From an uncultured Lachnospiraceae bacterium (GTDB lineage Bacteria; Bacillota; Clostridia; Lachnospirales; Lachnospiraceae), in the NCBI GenBank assembly GCA_900315945.1, contig ONAZ01000024.1, forward strand, positions 1 to 32,891: DNA of 32,891 nt. The letters run 5' to 3'. The translations under genes and the position numbers were made by a program. This document shows, piece by piece, positions 8,204 through 16,522 of the stretch (its first letter is position 1; every line of letters begins with the position of its first letter). Under the pieces are notes generated by a model. The model had not been told where the DNA came from. It was given only the letters and a program-made list of their open reading frames with translations, and did no database searches.

Positions 8204-10079
8204 AGATTTTAGTGATGATTTAAGTAAGCTCCCGGATAAACCGGGAGTTTATCTTATGCAGGATGAAAAAGATACAATCATATATGTTGGAAAAGCAGTC
8301 TCACTTCGTAATAGAGTTAGGCAATATTTTAGGGCCAGTCACAATGAAGGTGTTAGGAAAGATCGATTAGTTGAGAACATCCATCATTTTGATTACATAG
8401 TCACTGATTCAGAACTTGAGGCTCTCGTTCTTGAATGCAATTTGATTAAAGAACATAGACCAAAATACAATACTCTGCTTCGAGATGATAAAACTTATCC
8501 TTTTATTAAGGTTACGCTTTATGAGAAATATCCTCGTATTATTATGACTCGTGAACTTAAGAATGATAAGTCTAAGTATTTTGGACCTTTTACATCCGCA
8601 TATTCTGTAAAGGATACCATTACGTTTCTTCGCAAGGTATATAAGATTAGAACTTGTAATAGTCTTAATGTTGATAGACCTTGTCTTGATTACCATATCA
8701 ATCAATGTCTAGGAGTATGTGCTACTGATGACTACTACGAAGAATATATGGAAAATGTTAATAAGGCAATAGAGTTTCTTAAGGGGAATCATAAGAAGAC
8801 TATTGATATGCTAACTGATAAGATGAATAAGGCTTCAGAAGATCTTGATTTTGAAAAAGCTGCGGAGTATCGCGATTTAATGGAGTCCATTAGAAATTGC
8901 ATCGAAAAACAGAAAATTACAAGTGCAGATAATGAAGATGTTGATGTGATTTCTATGTATAAAGAGGATGATGAAGCAGTGGTTTATATACTCTTTATTC
9001 GTAACGGTAAACTTCTTGGAAGAGATAATTTTTATTTTGCCATGGAAAATGTGGAGTCAGACGAGAGTTTAATAAATACATTTATAAAACAATTCTATGA
9101 TGGCGCATTATTTATTCCAAAAGAGATATACGTAGATGAAGAACTTGACAATTTAGTACTCCTTGAGGAGTACCTAAATGAGATAAATAATAACATTGAT
9201 ATAGAAGATGATGATATTAGTGATTATAATTCATCTATTAGAAATAGAAGAATTCAAATAATAACTCCGAAGATAGGTAAGAAAAAGCATTTGCTAGATA
9301 TGGCAAGAACAAATGCGAAAATGACCTTAGAAAACAATCGAGAGAGAATGAAGCGTGAAATGGGCAGGACCATTGGCGCCCTTAAGGAAATAAGTGATTT
9401 GTTAGGGATTGATAAAATAGACAGAATGGAAGCTTATGATATATCTAATATAAGCGGCTATGATTCTGTTGGCTCTATGGTTGTATTTGAGGGTGGCAAA
9501 CCTAAAAAAAATGATTATAGAAAATTTAGAATTAAGACAATTGATGGACCTAATGATTACGGCTCTATGAAGGAAGTTTTGACAAGGCGTTTTGAGAGGG
9601 CAATGACTGAGAAAGAGGAAGGAAATACAAAAAAAGGGTTTGGCAAATTGCCGGATCTTCTAATGATGGATGGAGGCTTAGGACAGGTCAATATAGCATT
9701 AGAAGTACTAGATGACCTTGGACTAGATATTCCTGTCGCAGGAATGGTAAAAGATGATCATCATAATACAAGAGGTCTAATCTACAATGGTAAGGAAATA
9801 TCTATCGATACAACTTCTGAGGGCTTTAAACTTATTACAAGATTACAGGACGAAGCGCACCGCTTTGCCATTACTTATCATAAGAAGTTAAGAGGACAGG
9901 GAATGGTACATTCAATTCTTGATGATATTGAGGGGATTGGGCCAAAGAGACGAAAAGCTTTGATGAAATATTTCTCTGATTTAGAGAGTATAAGAGAGGC
10001 TGCTTTAGAAGAATTAGAGAAGGTAGATGGTCTTGATAAAAAAAGTGCAAAAAGTGTATATGATTTCTTTCACAAGTAA
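8190..10079 (+). CDS. uvrC: Excinuclease ABC subunit C
   Basis: The dual-incision nuclease of nucleotide excision repair (629 aa), acting with UvrA and UvrB. The N-terminal GIY-YIG domain is clear: PGVYLMQ (18-24), IIYVGKAVSLRNRV (30-43) and the conserved LECNLIKEHRPKYN. Cys residues follow (CLGVC region), then a UVR helix pair (DFEKAAEYRDLMESI) that binds UvrB. The RNase H-like nuclease domain has YDISNISGYDSVGSMVVF and DLLMMDGGLGQV. Tandem helix-hairpin-helix motifs form the C-terminus (DDIEGIGPKRRKAL, EKVDGLDKKSAKSV). Three ATG codons in a row (8190, 8193, 8196) overlap the ftsH stop; which is used cannot be decided, and re-initiation is likely. Confidence 0.97.
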   Translation: MMMNRDFSDDLSKLPDKPGVYLMQDEKDTIIYVGKAVSLRNRVRQYFRASHNEGVRKDRLVENIHHFDYIVTDSELEALVLECNLIKEHRPKYNTLLRDDKTYPFIKVTLYEKYPRIIMTRELKNDKSKYFGPFTSAYSVKDTITFLRKVYKIRTCNSLNVDRPCLDYHINQCLGVCATDDYYEEYMENVNKAIEFLKGNHKKTIDMLTDKMNKASEDLDFEKAAEYRDLMESIRNCIEKQKITSADNEDVDVISMYKEDDEAVVYILFIRNGKLLGRDNFYFAMENVESDESLINTFIKQFYDGALFIPKEIYVDEELDNLVLLEEYLNEINNNIDIEDDDISDYNSSIRNRRIQIITPKIGKKKHLLDMARTNAKMTLENNRERMKREMGRTIGALKEISDLLGIDKIDRMEAYDISNISGYDSVGSMVVFEGGKPKKNDYRKFRIKTIDGPNDYGSMKEVLTRRFERAMTEKEEGNTKKGFGKLPDLLMMDGGLGQVNIALEVLDDLGLDIPVAGMVKDDHHNTRGLIYNGKEISIDTTSEGFKLITRLQDEAHRFAITYHKKLRGQGMVHSILDDIEGIGPKRRKALMKYFSDLESIREAALEELEKVDGLDKKSAKSVYDFFHK

Positions 10080-10133
10080 GATGTGGTAAAATTGTTATAT
10101 TAGTGAGCTATGTTATAAATGGAGGTGGATTGA

Positions 10134-11069
10134 ATGAATATTGGGGCGAATCTTGCAACTATAACAAGTAAGTTAGAGCTTAAGAATTACACAGAGTCTA
10201 TAGATTTAAATACTAAGACTGTTTACATTTCAGATGTAAACAGACCGGCTCTTCAATTAAATGGTTTCTATGAGCATTTTGAAGCAAATAGAATTCAACT
10301 TATAGGAATGGTGGAACATTCATATCTTGAGCAAATAGATGAAAAGTCTAGAAATGAGCAGTATGATAAGCTACTTTCTTATCCTATTCCGGCAGTAATA
10401 TTTTGCAGGAATTTTGAACCTGAACCATACTTTTTAGAGACTGCTAATAAGAATGGTGTTCCTGTTCTTGGAACAGATAGAAATACTTCTGAATTTATGG
10501 CAGAACTTATTAATACATTAAGTCTCGAACTTGCACCATCTACTGGGCTTCATGGAGTTTTGGTAGATGTATATGGTGAAGGATTGCTTATAACAGGAGA
10601 AAGCGGAATTGGTAAATCAGAAGCAGCATTAGAGCTTATAAGAAGAGGACATCGTCTTGTTGCAGATGATACCGTCGAAATAAAAAGAACTAATCAGAAT
10701 ACACTTTTAGGGTGTGCTCCTGCAACAACAAAATATTTGATTGAACTTCGTGGTATCGGAATTATTGATGTAAAGAGTTTGTATGGAGTTGAATGCGTAA
10801 AAGAATTGCAGCGAATTGATCTTGTTATCAAGTTAGAGGATTGGAAAAAAGGTGCAGAGTACGATAGACTTGGACTTCAAGATGAATATATGGAAATATT
10901 AGATGTTCCGGTTGTATGTCATTCACTTCCAATTAGACCAGGACGTAATCTAGCGGTAATTTGTGAGACGGCAGCAGTAAACCATAGACAGAAGAAGATG
11001 GGCTATAATGCAGCTGAAGAGTTGTATAGAAGAGTACAAGAAAATATTAAGAATCATCAAGGAGAATAG
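10134..11069 (+). CDS. hprK: HPr kinase/phosphorylase
   Basis: A bifunctional enzyme (311 aa) that phosphorylates and dephosphorylates the regulatory Ser of HPr-type proteins, central to carbon catabolite repression in Firmicutes. The N-terminal domain (1-130) is followed by H140, the Walker A loop GESGIGKS (155-162), the LVADDTVEI strand and the HprK signature LRGIGIIDVKSLYG. The length is standard. GGAGGTGG at 10121-10128 sets the ATG. Six bases separate it from the aminopeptidase gene. A likely partner, an HPr-like protein that keeps the Ser but lacks the catalytic His, is encoded 4.2 kb downstream in the same run. Confidence 0.97.
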   Translation: MNIGANLATITSKLELKNYTESIDLNTKTVYISDVNRPALQLNGFYEHFEANRIQLIGMVEHSYLEQIDEKSRNEQYDKLLSYPIPAVIFCRNFEPEPYFLETANKNGVPVLGTDRNTSEFMAELINTLSLELAPSTGLHGVLVDVYGEGLLITGESGIGKSEAALELIRRGHRLVADDTVEIKRTNQNTLLGCAPATTKYLIELRGIGIIDVKSLYGVECVKELQRIDLVIKLEDWKKGAEYDRLGLQDEYMEILDVPVVCHSLPIRPGRNLAVICETAAVNHRQKKMGYNAAEELYRRVQENIKNHQGE

Positions 11070-11074
11070 GTAAA

Positions 11075-12511
11075 ATGGAAAGAGAAAATGTATGGAAGAA
11101 ATACCAAAAAAAAGATGAAATAAACAAGGTACATAGTTTTGCAAATGGCTATAAAGAATTTTTGTCAAATTGTAAGACTGAGAGGGAGTGTACTAAATAT
11201 TTTGAAAAAAAAGCTCAAAGTAGAGGATTTATTAGCATAGAAGAGGCAATAAAGAAGAATAAAAAACTGAAAACTGGAGATCGAATCTATGCAACTAATA
11301 TGGGCAAGGAAATAGCTTTGTTCGTAATAGGTAAAGAAGATATTTGTAATGGTATGAATATTCTAGGAGCACATATTGACTCTCCAAGATTGGATTTAAA
11401 ACAAAATCCTCTATATGAAGATTCTGATATGGCGCTTCTCGATACCCATTATTACGGAGGAATAAAGAAGTATCAATGGGTTACTATTCCACTGGCACTT
11501 CATGGAACTATTGCAAAAACAGATGGAACAACAGTTGATTTTGTAATAGGTGAAAAGGATGATGATCCGGTATTTTGTATTACAGATTTGTTAATACATT
11601 TATCTGCAGATCAGATGTCTAAAGAGGCTAAGAAAGTAATTGAAGGCGAAGATTTAAATGTGCTAATTGGTTCTATTCCTTATGGTGATGAGATAAAGAA
11701 TGATAAGGAGAAGAAACAACTTATTAATAAAAATGTAATGAATATTATCATTGAGTATTTTAATAATATTGATAAGGAAAATGGTAATAAGAAATATGAC
11801 TATAGAGAAGAAGACTTTATGTCATGCGAAGTAGAGGTTGTCCCTGCAGGAAAAGCAAGGGATATGGGCGTTGACAGAAGTATGATTCTTGGCTATGGCC
11901 ATGATGATAGAGTGTGCTCTTATCCAACATTTGAAGCTGTATGTAGAGCAAAGAACCCAAAGAGAACGGTATGTGGCCTTCTTGTAGATAAGGAAGAAAT
12001 TGGAAGTGTTGGAGCAACAGGAATGAACTCCCGCTTTTTCGAGAATACTGTAGCAGAGCTTATTAATCTTTGTACAGACTATTCTGATTTATTGCTTCGT
12101 AGAACGCTTTCTAATTCCTTTGCTATTTCATCAGATGTAAGTGGTGCATATGACAGCATATATGGAAGCGCATTTGAAAAGAAGAATAGTGCATATCTAG
12201 GAAAAGGATTTGCAGTAAATAAATATACTGGTGCTAGAGGAAAGTCTGGTTCTAATGACGCAAGTGCAGAATACATGGGCAAGATAAGAAGTATATTTGA
12301 GGAAAATGATATATATTATCAGACATGTGAGCTAGGGAAGGTTGATCAAGGAGGTGGCGGTACTATCGCATACATCTTTGGTAATTACAATATGAATGTT
12401 ATAGATGGGGGCGTTGCTGTTCTTAGCATGCATGCTCCATATGAAGTTATAAGTAAGGTTGATTTATATGAGGCTTATAAAGCCTATATCGCATTTGCAA
12501 TGAAGGCATAA
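11075..12511 (+). CDS. M18 family aminopeptidase
   Basis: A cytosolic zinc aminopeptidase of the M18 (aspartyl aminopeptidase) family, 478 aa. It removes N-terminal residues, typically acidic ones, from peptides. The metal and catalytic motifs are present in order: GAHIDSPRLDLK with H100 and D102, GYGHDDRV with the metal Asp near 277-278, VDKEEIGSVGATG with the Glu pair 307-308, and a C-terminal LSMHAPYEV carrying the last His ligand. The length is normal for bacterial M18 enzymes. AAGGAG at the end of hprK provides the ribosome site. Some database entries call this family ApeA/ApeB; I leave the symbol blank because naming is inconsistent. Confidence 0.93.
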   Translation: MERENVWKKYQKKDEINKVHSFANGYKEFLSNCKTERECTKYFEKKAQSRGFISIEEAIKKNKKLKTGDRIYATNMGKEIALFVIGKEDICNGMNILGAHIDSPRLDLKQNPLYEDSDMALLDTHYYGGIKKYQWVTIPLALHGTIAKTDGTTVDFVIGEKDDDPVFCITDLLIHLSADQMSKEAKKVIEGEDLNVLIGSIPYGDEIKNDKEKKQLINKNVMNIIIEYFNNIDKENGNKKYDYREEDFMSCEVEVVPAGKARDMGVDRSMILGYGHDDRVCSYPTFEAVCRAKNPKRTVCGLLVDKEEIGSVGATGMNSRFFENTVAELINLCTDYSDLLLRRTLSNSFAISSDVSGAYDSIYGSAFEKKNSAYLGKGFAVNKYTGARGKSGSNDASAEYMGKIRSIFEENDIYYQTCELGKVDQGGGGTIAYIFGNYNMNVIDGGVAVLSMHAPYEVISKVDLYEAYKAYIAFAMKA

Positions 12512-12627
12512 TATAAAAAATGTATAAAGTGTAAAAAAAAACCCAGATTATCCTTCTTTTTTATGGATAATATATATATATATTATTGATTAAATGCTAT
12601 ATAGTTAATATAAGTGGAAAGATACGT

Positions 12628-13539
12628 ATGAGACGAGAATTTATTGATAAATTATTAACAATTGTAGATAAAAATAATGTATATTTCGATGAACCCATGA
12701 GCAAGCATACAACATTTCGAATTGGTGGAAATGCTGATGTGTTTATAGAAATTGCCGCCGATGAGATTGAGAATGTTATAGAGGCATGCAATGACGAAGA
12801 TGTAGCATATACAGTAATTGGCAATGGTAGTAATGTACTAGTTGGAGATAAAGGAATTAGAGGCGTTACTATTTCTATTGGAAAAAGAATGTCTAATATA
12901 GAGGTGGAGGATGATGTTGTTGAAGCAGAGGCAGGAGCACTGCTATCAAAGACTGCTAATAATGCATTAAATGCCAATCTTTCAGGGATGGAATTTGCAT
13001 CAGGAATACCAGGTTCAGTTGGTGGCGCAGTGCTAATGAATGCAGGAGCCTACGGTGGCGAGATTAAAGATATTCTTGTATCGGCAAATGTGCTTACTCC
13101 TAAGGGAGTAGTGAAGTGCTATTCTAATGAAGAATTAGAATTATCATATAGACATAGTAAGATAATGGATGAGGGTGGCATAATTCTTAGCGCCAAATTT
13201 AATCTAGAGTCTGGAGTATATGATGATATCAAATCTACAATGCAAGAACTTAATGGTAGAAGAGTAGATAAGCAACCTCTTAATTATCCTAGTGCAGGTT
13301 CCACATTTAAGAGGCCAGAGGGACATTTTGCAGGAAAGCTTATTGAAGAATCTAATCTTCGAGGATATAGAGTAGGTGGAGCCATGGTTTCTGAAAAGCA
13401 CTGTGGATTTGTGATTAATTATGATAATGCATCTGCAATGGATGTAAGAAATCTTATGAAGGATGTATCTAAGAAGGTATATGAGGATTCAAATGTTAGA
13501 CTTGAACCTGAGGTTAGATTTATAGGAGAATTTGAATGA
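12628..13539 (+). CDS. murB: UDP-N-acetylenolpyruvoylglucosamine reductase
   Basis: A flavoenzyme of cell-wall synthesis that reduces UDP-GlcNAc-enolpyruvate to UDP-MurNAc with NADPH. The FAD-binding region shows HTTFRIGGNADVFIE and IGNGSNVLV, then SGIPGSVGGAVLMNAGAYGGE. Next comes the catalytic-region Tyr and Ser (LSYRHSKI; YPSAGSTFKRPEG), and the C-terminal CGFVINYDNASA with the final Glu in LEPEVRF. This is a type II MurB without the extra type I insert. A TTG at 12586 would lengthen it by 14 residues. I chose ATG 12628 because GGAAAG lies 7 nt before it and the resulting 303 aa is the usual length. It overlaps rapZ by 4 bp (ATGA). Confidence 0.96.
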   Translation: MRREFIDKLLTIVDKNNVYFDEPMSKHTTFRIGGNADVFIEIAADEIENVIEACNDEDVAYTVIGNGSNVLVGDKGIRGVTISIGKRMSNIEVEDDVVEAEAGALLSKTANNALNANLSGMEFASGIPGSVGGAVLMNAGAYGGEIKDILVSANVLTPKGVVKCYSNEELELSYRHSKIMDEGGIILSAKFNLESGVYDDIKSTMQELNGRRVDKQPLNYPSAGSTFKRPEGHFAGKLIEESNLRGYRVGGAMVSEKHCGFVINYDNASAMDVRNLMKDVSKKVYEDSNVRLEPEVRFIGEFE

Positions 13540-14399
13540 GATTACTTCTTCTTACTGGAATGTCGGGAGCAGGAAAAAATTCTGCTTTCAAAATACTAGA
13601 AGATATAGGATATGACTGTGTAGATAATCTTCCCATACCACTTCTTAGGAGTTTTGTAACCCTTGCTTTAGAAGAATATAGTGATAGAAATCTTGTTGTT
13701 GGAATTGATGCAAGAGCAGGCAAGGGCATAAGCGAAGTGGCGCAGATTCTTGATGACTACAAGAAAGAGATTGAGATACTTTATTTAGATGCTGATAATG
13801 CTACTTTGATGAAGCGTTATAAGGAGACTAGAAGAACTCATCCTTTGACTGGACCTATGAATATTCAATCGGGAATATATGAGGAAAGGGAAGCTACAAG
13901 CTTTTTGCTTGAAAGAGCAGATTACATAATAGATACGACTCATTTACTTGTGAGAGATTTGAAGGAAGAGTTAACAAAGATTTTTCTTGATGGTGGTGAA
14001 TATAAAAATCTTTTTGTCACAGTAATGTCTTTTGGATTCAAATATGGAATACCTGCAGATGCTGATTTAGTATTTGATGTGAGATTTTTGCCTAATCCAT
14101 TTTATATACCGGAATTGCAACCCTTAACAGGTAATGATAAGCCGGTACGAGACTATGTGATGGATTCAAATGAAGCAAAAGAATTTGTTGATAAACTAGA
14201 GGACATGGTTAGATTTCTTATTCCTAATTACATTAAAGAAGGTAAGAATCAGCTTGTTATATGCATTGGATGTACAGGTGGTAAGCACCGTTCAATTACG
14301 CTTGCCAATGAGCTTTATAATGCACTTTCAGATTGTACTGATGTTGGACTAAGAGTGGAGCATCGCGACATAGAAAAAGATAGGGCAAGAGGTAAATAG
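13536..14399 (+). CDS. rapZ: RNase adapter/nucleotide-binding protein RapZ (YvcJ)
   Basis: The P-loop protein family RapZ/YvcJ, 287 aa, linked in Firmicutes to competence and cell-wall metabolism and in E. coli to GlmZ decay and UDP-GlcNAc sensing. The N-terminus reads LLTGMSGAGKNSAFKILEDIGYDCVDNLP, printed here in two parts: GMSGAGKN at residues 8-15, then the conserved IGYDCVDNLP. The Walker A motif therefore ends in Asn15 where Ser or Thr is expected. The C-terminal domain is well conserved: SFGFKYGIP, DVRFLPNPFY and CIGCTGGKHRSI. It overlaps murB by 4 bp and is 2 bp from whiA, so the trio is co-translated. The call is secure; whether this copy hydrolyses nucleotide is open. Confidence 0.95.
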   Translation: MRLLLLTGMSGAGKNSAFKILEDIGYDCVDNLPIPLLRSFVTLALEEYSDRNLVVGIDARAGKGISEVAQILDDYKKEIEILYLDADNATLMKRYKETRRTHPLTGPMNIQSGIYEEREATSFLLERADYIIDTTHLLVRDLKEELTKIFLDGGEYKNLFVTVMSFGFKYGIPADADLVFDVRFLPNPFYIPELQPLTGNDKPVRDYVMDSNEAKEFVDKLEDMVRFLIPNYIKEGKNQLVICIGCTGGKHRSITLANELYNALSDCTDVGLRVEHRDIEKDRARGK

Positions 14400-14401
14400 A
14401 C

Positions 14402-15301
14402 ATGTCATTTTCTAGTGACGTAAAGAATGAATTGTATGGTAACATAAGTAAGGCTAGGCATTGTCAGATTGCTGAGTTATCTGCAATAATAAGCTTTGGC
14501 TGTAGGCTCAGAATTGATGGAAATGAAAGTGTGCTAGAACTTGAGCAAGATAACAATAGATTACAAAGAAAATTTTTCTCGTTGATTAATAAGACACATT
14601 CATTTGATAAATCAGAAAGTGTCTCAGGTCATAAAGTTATTGAAGTTCTTAAGACAACTAAGATTATAGATGATGAAAAGCTAAAAGGCGCAGAACTAGA
14701 TTATATTAATAAACTGATTATTCAGCAGCCCTGTTGTAAGAAGGCTTTTATAAGAGGTGCGTTTCTTTCTGCTGGAACAATTAGTGATCCTAATAAGTCT
14801 TATCATTTTGAGATTATAGCTAGAACTAGCAGACAAGCAGAAGAATTGAGAGAAATTCTAGAATTCTTTGAAGTTAGAGCGAAGATTGTAAGCCGAAAGA
14901 ATCATTTTGTGGTATACTTAAAAGAAGGGTCGCAGATAGTTGATGTTCTTAATGTTATGGGTGCGCACAAATCTTTGATGGATTTGGAAAATGTTAGAAT
15001 TGTAAAAGAGATGCGTAACTCAGTTAACAGAAAAGTCAATTGTGAGACGGCTAACATATCTAAGATGATTAATGCATCTGTTAAGCAGATTGAGGATATA
15101 GAATATATTGAGAAAACCATAGGCTTATCTAATCTGCCGGATGTACTTGGGGAAATGGCTAGTGTTCGATTAGAACACCCGGATACCCCCCTTAAAGAAT
15201 TGGGTGAATATCTTTCTACACCTATTGGTAAAAGTGGTGTTAACCACCGATTACGTAGAATCAGTGAGATAGCTGATAAACTTAGAAACCAGGAGGAATA
15301 G
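14402..15301 (+). CDS. whiA: WhiA sporulation/division regulator homologue
   Basis: A DNA-binding protein (299 aa) of the WhiA family: an N-terminal degenerate LAGLIDADG homing-endonuclease-like fold joined to a C-terminal helix-turn-helix. Family marks visible are SFSSDVKNELYGN at the start, QPCCKKAFIRGAFLSAGTISDPNKSYHFEI in the middle (CCKKAFIRGAFL core), NCETANISKMINASVKQIEDI and the C-terminal TPIGKSGVNHRLRRISEIA. In Gram-positive bacteria it affects cell division and chromosome organisation, even in non-sporulating species. It lies 2 bp after rapZ, in the rapZ-whiA-HPr order usual for Firmicutes, and its 3' end carries the AGGAGG used by the next gene. Confidence 0.96.
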   Translation: MSFSSDVKNELYGNISKARHCQIAELSAIISFGCRLRIDGNESVLELEQDNNRLQRKFFSLINKTHSFDKSESVSGHKVIEVLKTTKIIDDEKLKGAELDYINKLIIQQPCCKKAFIRGAFLSAGTISDPNKSYHFEIIARTSRQAEELREILEFFEVRAKIVSRKNHFVVYLKEGSQIVDVLNVMGAHKSLMDLENVRIVKEMRNSVNRKVNCETANISKMINASVKQIEDIEYIEKTIGLSNLPDVLGEMASVRLEHPDTPLKELGEYLSTPIGKSGVNHRLRRISEIADKLRNQEE

Positions 15302-15304
15302 TTG

Positions 15305-15559
15305 ATGAAGAAGGAAGTTGCTGTAAGGATGTCGGAGGAATTTGGAGCAACACCTATTGCACATCTTGTGCAATTAGCTAATCAATATGAAAGTAGAATT
15401 TATATTGAGGTTGATTCTAAGAAAGTGAATGCTAAATCTATTATGGGTATGATGAGTCTGGTGCTCTCAGAAGGACAGATTGTACAGATTGTTGCTGAAG
15501 GACCTGACGAAGAAGATGCTTGTAATGGCCTAGAAGTATTTTTCCAAAATAATATTTAA
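15305..15559 (+). CDS. HPr-like (Crh-like) protein lacking the active-site histidine
   Basis: An HPr-fold protein of 84 aa. Aligned with canonical HPr (GLHARPAA), this protein reads FGATPIAH, so Gly14 replaces the phospho-accepting His15 and Thr16 replaces Arg17. The regulatory-serine segment AKSIMGMMSL is fully kept, with Ser45 equal to HPr Ser46. It therefore cannot carry PTS phosphate from enzyme I but should still be a substrate of HprK, as Crh is in Bacillus. From memory, relatives in Lachnospiraceae often have Glu (GLEARPVA) at the His position; this copy has lost that Arg as well. A TTG at 15302 is possible, but ATG 15305 sits 8 nt after AGGAGG (15291-15296). The main PTS HPr must lie elsewhere. 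Confidence 0.88.
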   Translation: MKKEVAVRMSEEFGATPIAHLVQLANQYESRIYIEVDSKKVNAKSIMGMMSLVLSEGQIVQIVAEGPDEEDACNGLEVFFQNNI

Positions 15560-15573
15560 GAGGGAGAGAAGTA

Positions 15574-16458
15574 ATGGAGAAACTTCTGTTTATCTTTAAT
15601 AGACATTCTGGCAAAGGTCAGATTAAGAACTCTCTAGTAGATATTATTGATATTTTTGTTAAGGAAAACTATGATGTAACTGTTTATACAACTCAATCAC
15701 AAGGTGATGCTATTAACAAAGTTATGGCGTCTGTATCAGAGTATGATAGGATAGTATGCTCTGGTGGAGATGGTACTTTAGATGAAGTTGTTACAGGAGT
15801 AATGAAATCTAATGTTAGGGTACCTATTGGTTATATTCCGGCAGGCTCTACTAATGATTTTGGCAATTCTCTTGGAATAGATAAAGAGATGGAACGCTCA
15901 GCTCGAATTGCTGCTAAAGGTGAACTATTTCCTTGTGATGCAGGTAAATTTGGAGACGATTATTTCATATATGTTGCAGCCTTTGGTATTTTTACAGAGA
16001 CAAGTTATTCTACAAGTCAAAGACTTAAGAATGCCCTTGGACATGCTGCGTATCTATTAGAAGGAATAAAGCAGGTTAATAATGTTCCAAGTTATCATAT
16101 TAGAATTGAAACTGGAGAGACTGTAATAGAAGATGATTTTATTTATGGAATGGTAACTAATTCACTTTCAGTCGGCGGTTTTACAGGAATTATCAAAGGT
16201 GAAGTGGGACTTAGTGATGGACTTTTTGAAGGTTGTTTTGTAAAAACACCTAAGAATATGTTAGAACTTAATGATGCGCTTGCGTATTTAACAGGCATCA
16301 AGAAATCATCAGCCCATGTATATAATTTCCAAAGTAATCACTTCAAATTATACGGTTCTGAAGAAATGCCATGGACTCTTGATGGAGAATACGGTGGAAA
16401 ACATAAAGACATAGACATTGAATGTTGTCACGAGGCAATAGATATACTTGTTGAGTAA
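15574..16458 (+). CDS. Diacylglycerol/lipid kinase family protein (YegS/BmrU type)
   Basis: A 294-aa member of the DAGK-catalytic family that phosphorylates diacylglycerol or related lipids at the membrane face. Key marks are FIFNRHSGKG (7-16), the nucleotide-binding glycine loop SGGDGTLDEV (63-72), then GYIPAGSTNDFGNSLGI and the C-terminal beta-sandwich ending with PWTLDGEYGG. It follows the HPr-like gene after 14 bp with GAGGGAGAG as ribosome site, so it is probably the last gene of the housekeeping run; a promoter for fba begins just after it. DgkB is one member of the family, but the lipid substrate cannot be read here. Confidence 0.9.
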   Translation: MEKLLFIFNRHSGKGQIKNSLVDIIDIFVKENYDVTVYTTQSQGDAINKVMASVSEYDRIVCSGGDGTLDEVVTGVMKSNVRVPIGYIPAGSTNDFGNSLGIDKEMERSARIAAKGELFPCDAGKFGDDYFIYVAAFGIFTETSYSTSQRLKNALGHAAYLLEGIKQVNNVPSYHIRIETGETVIEDDFIYGMVTNSLSVGGFTGIIKGEVGLSDGLFEGCFVKTPKNMLELNDALAYLTGIKKSSAHVYNFQSNHFKLYGSEEMPWTLDGEYGGKHKDIDIECCHEAIDILVE

Positions 16459-16461
16459 ATG

Positions 16462-16490
16462 TTGATTGGACGTTGTATTTAGGATATAAT
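16462..16490 (+). promoter_or_regulatory. Sigma-A promoter for fba
   Basis: TTGATT at 16462-16467 and TATAAT at 16485-16490 are separated by exactly 17 bp. They lie 32 bp before the ATG of the aldolase gene and just after the stop of the lipid kinase gene. Confidence 0.8.
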
Positions 16491-16522
16491 TATATAGGAA
16501 TTTTTAATAAGGAGGTTTTGTG

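Noticed and set aside
10092-10119. TTGTTA...TATAAA as a promoter for hprK
   Set aside because: The start site would fall inside the GGAGGTGG ribosome site, cutting it; not credible without mapping data.
12547-12583. ATTATCC...GGATAAT inverted repeat followed by a TA run, as a terminator before murB
   Set aside because: The stem is only 7 bp and AT-rich, the loop is 11 nt, and no T-run follows. It may just be AT-rich spacer, and murB is probably co-transcribed with the aminopeptidase gene.
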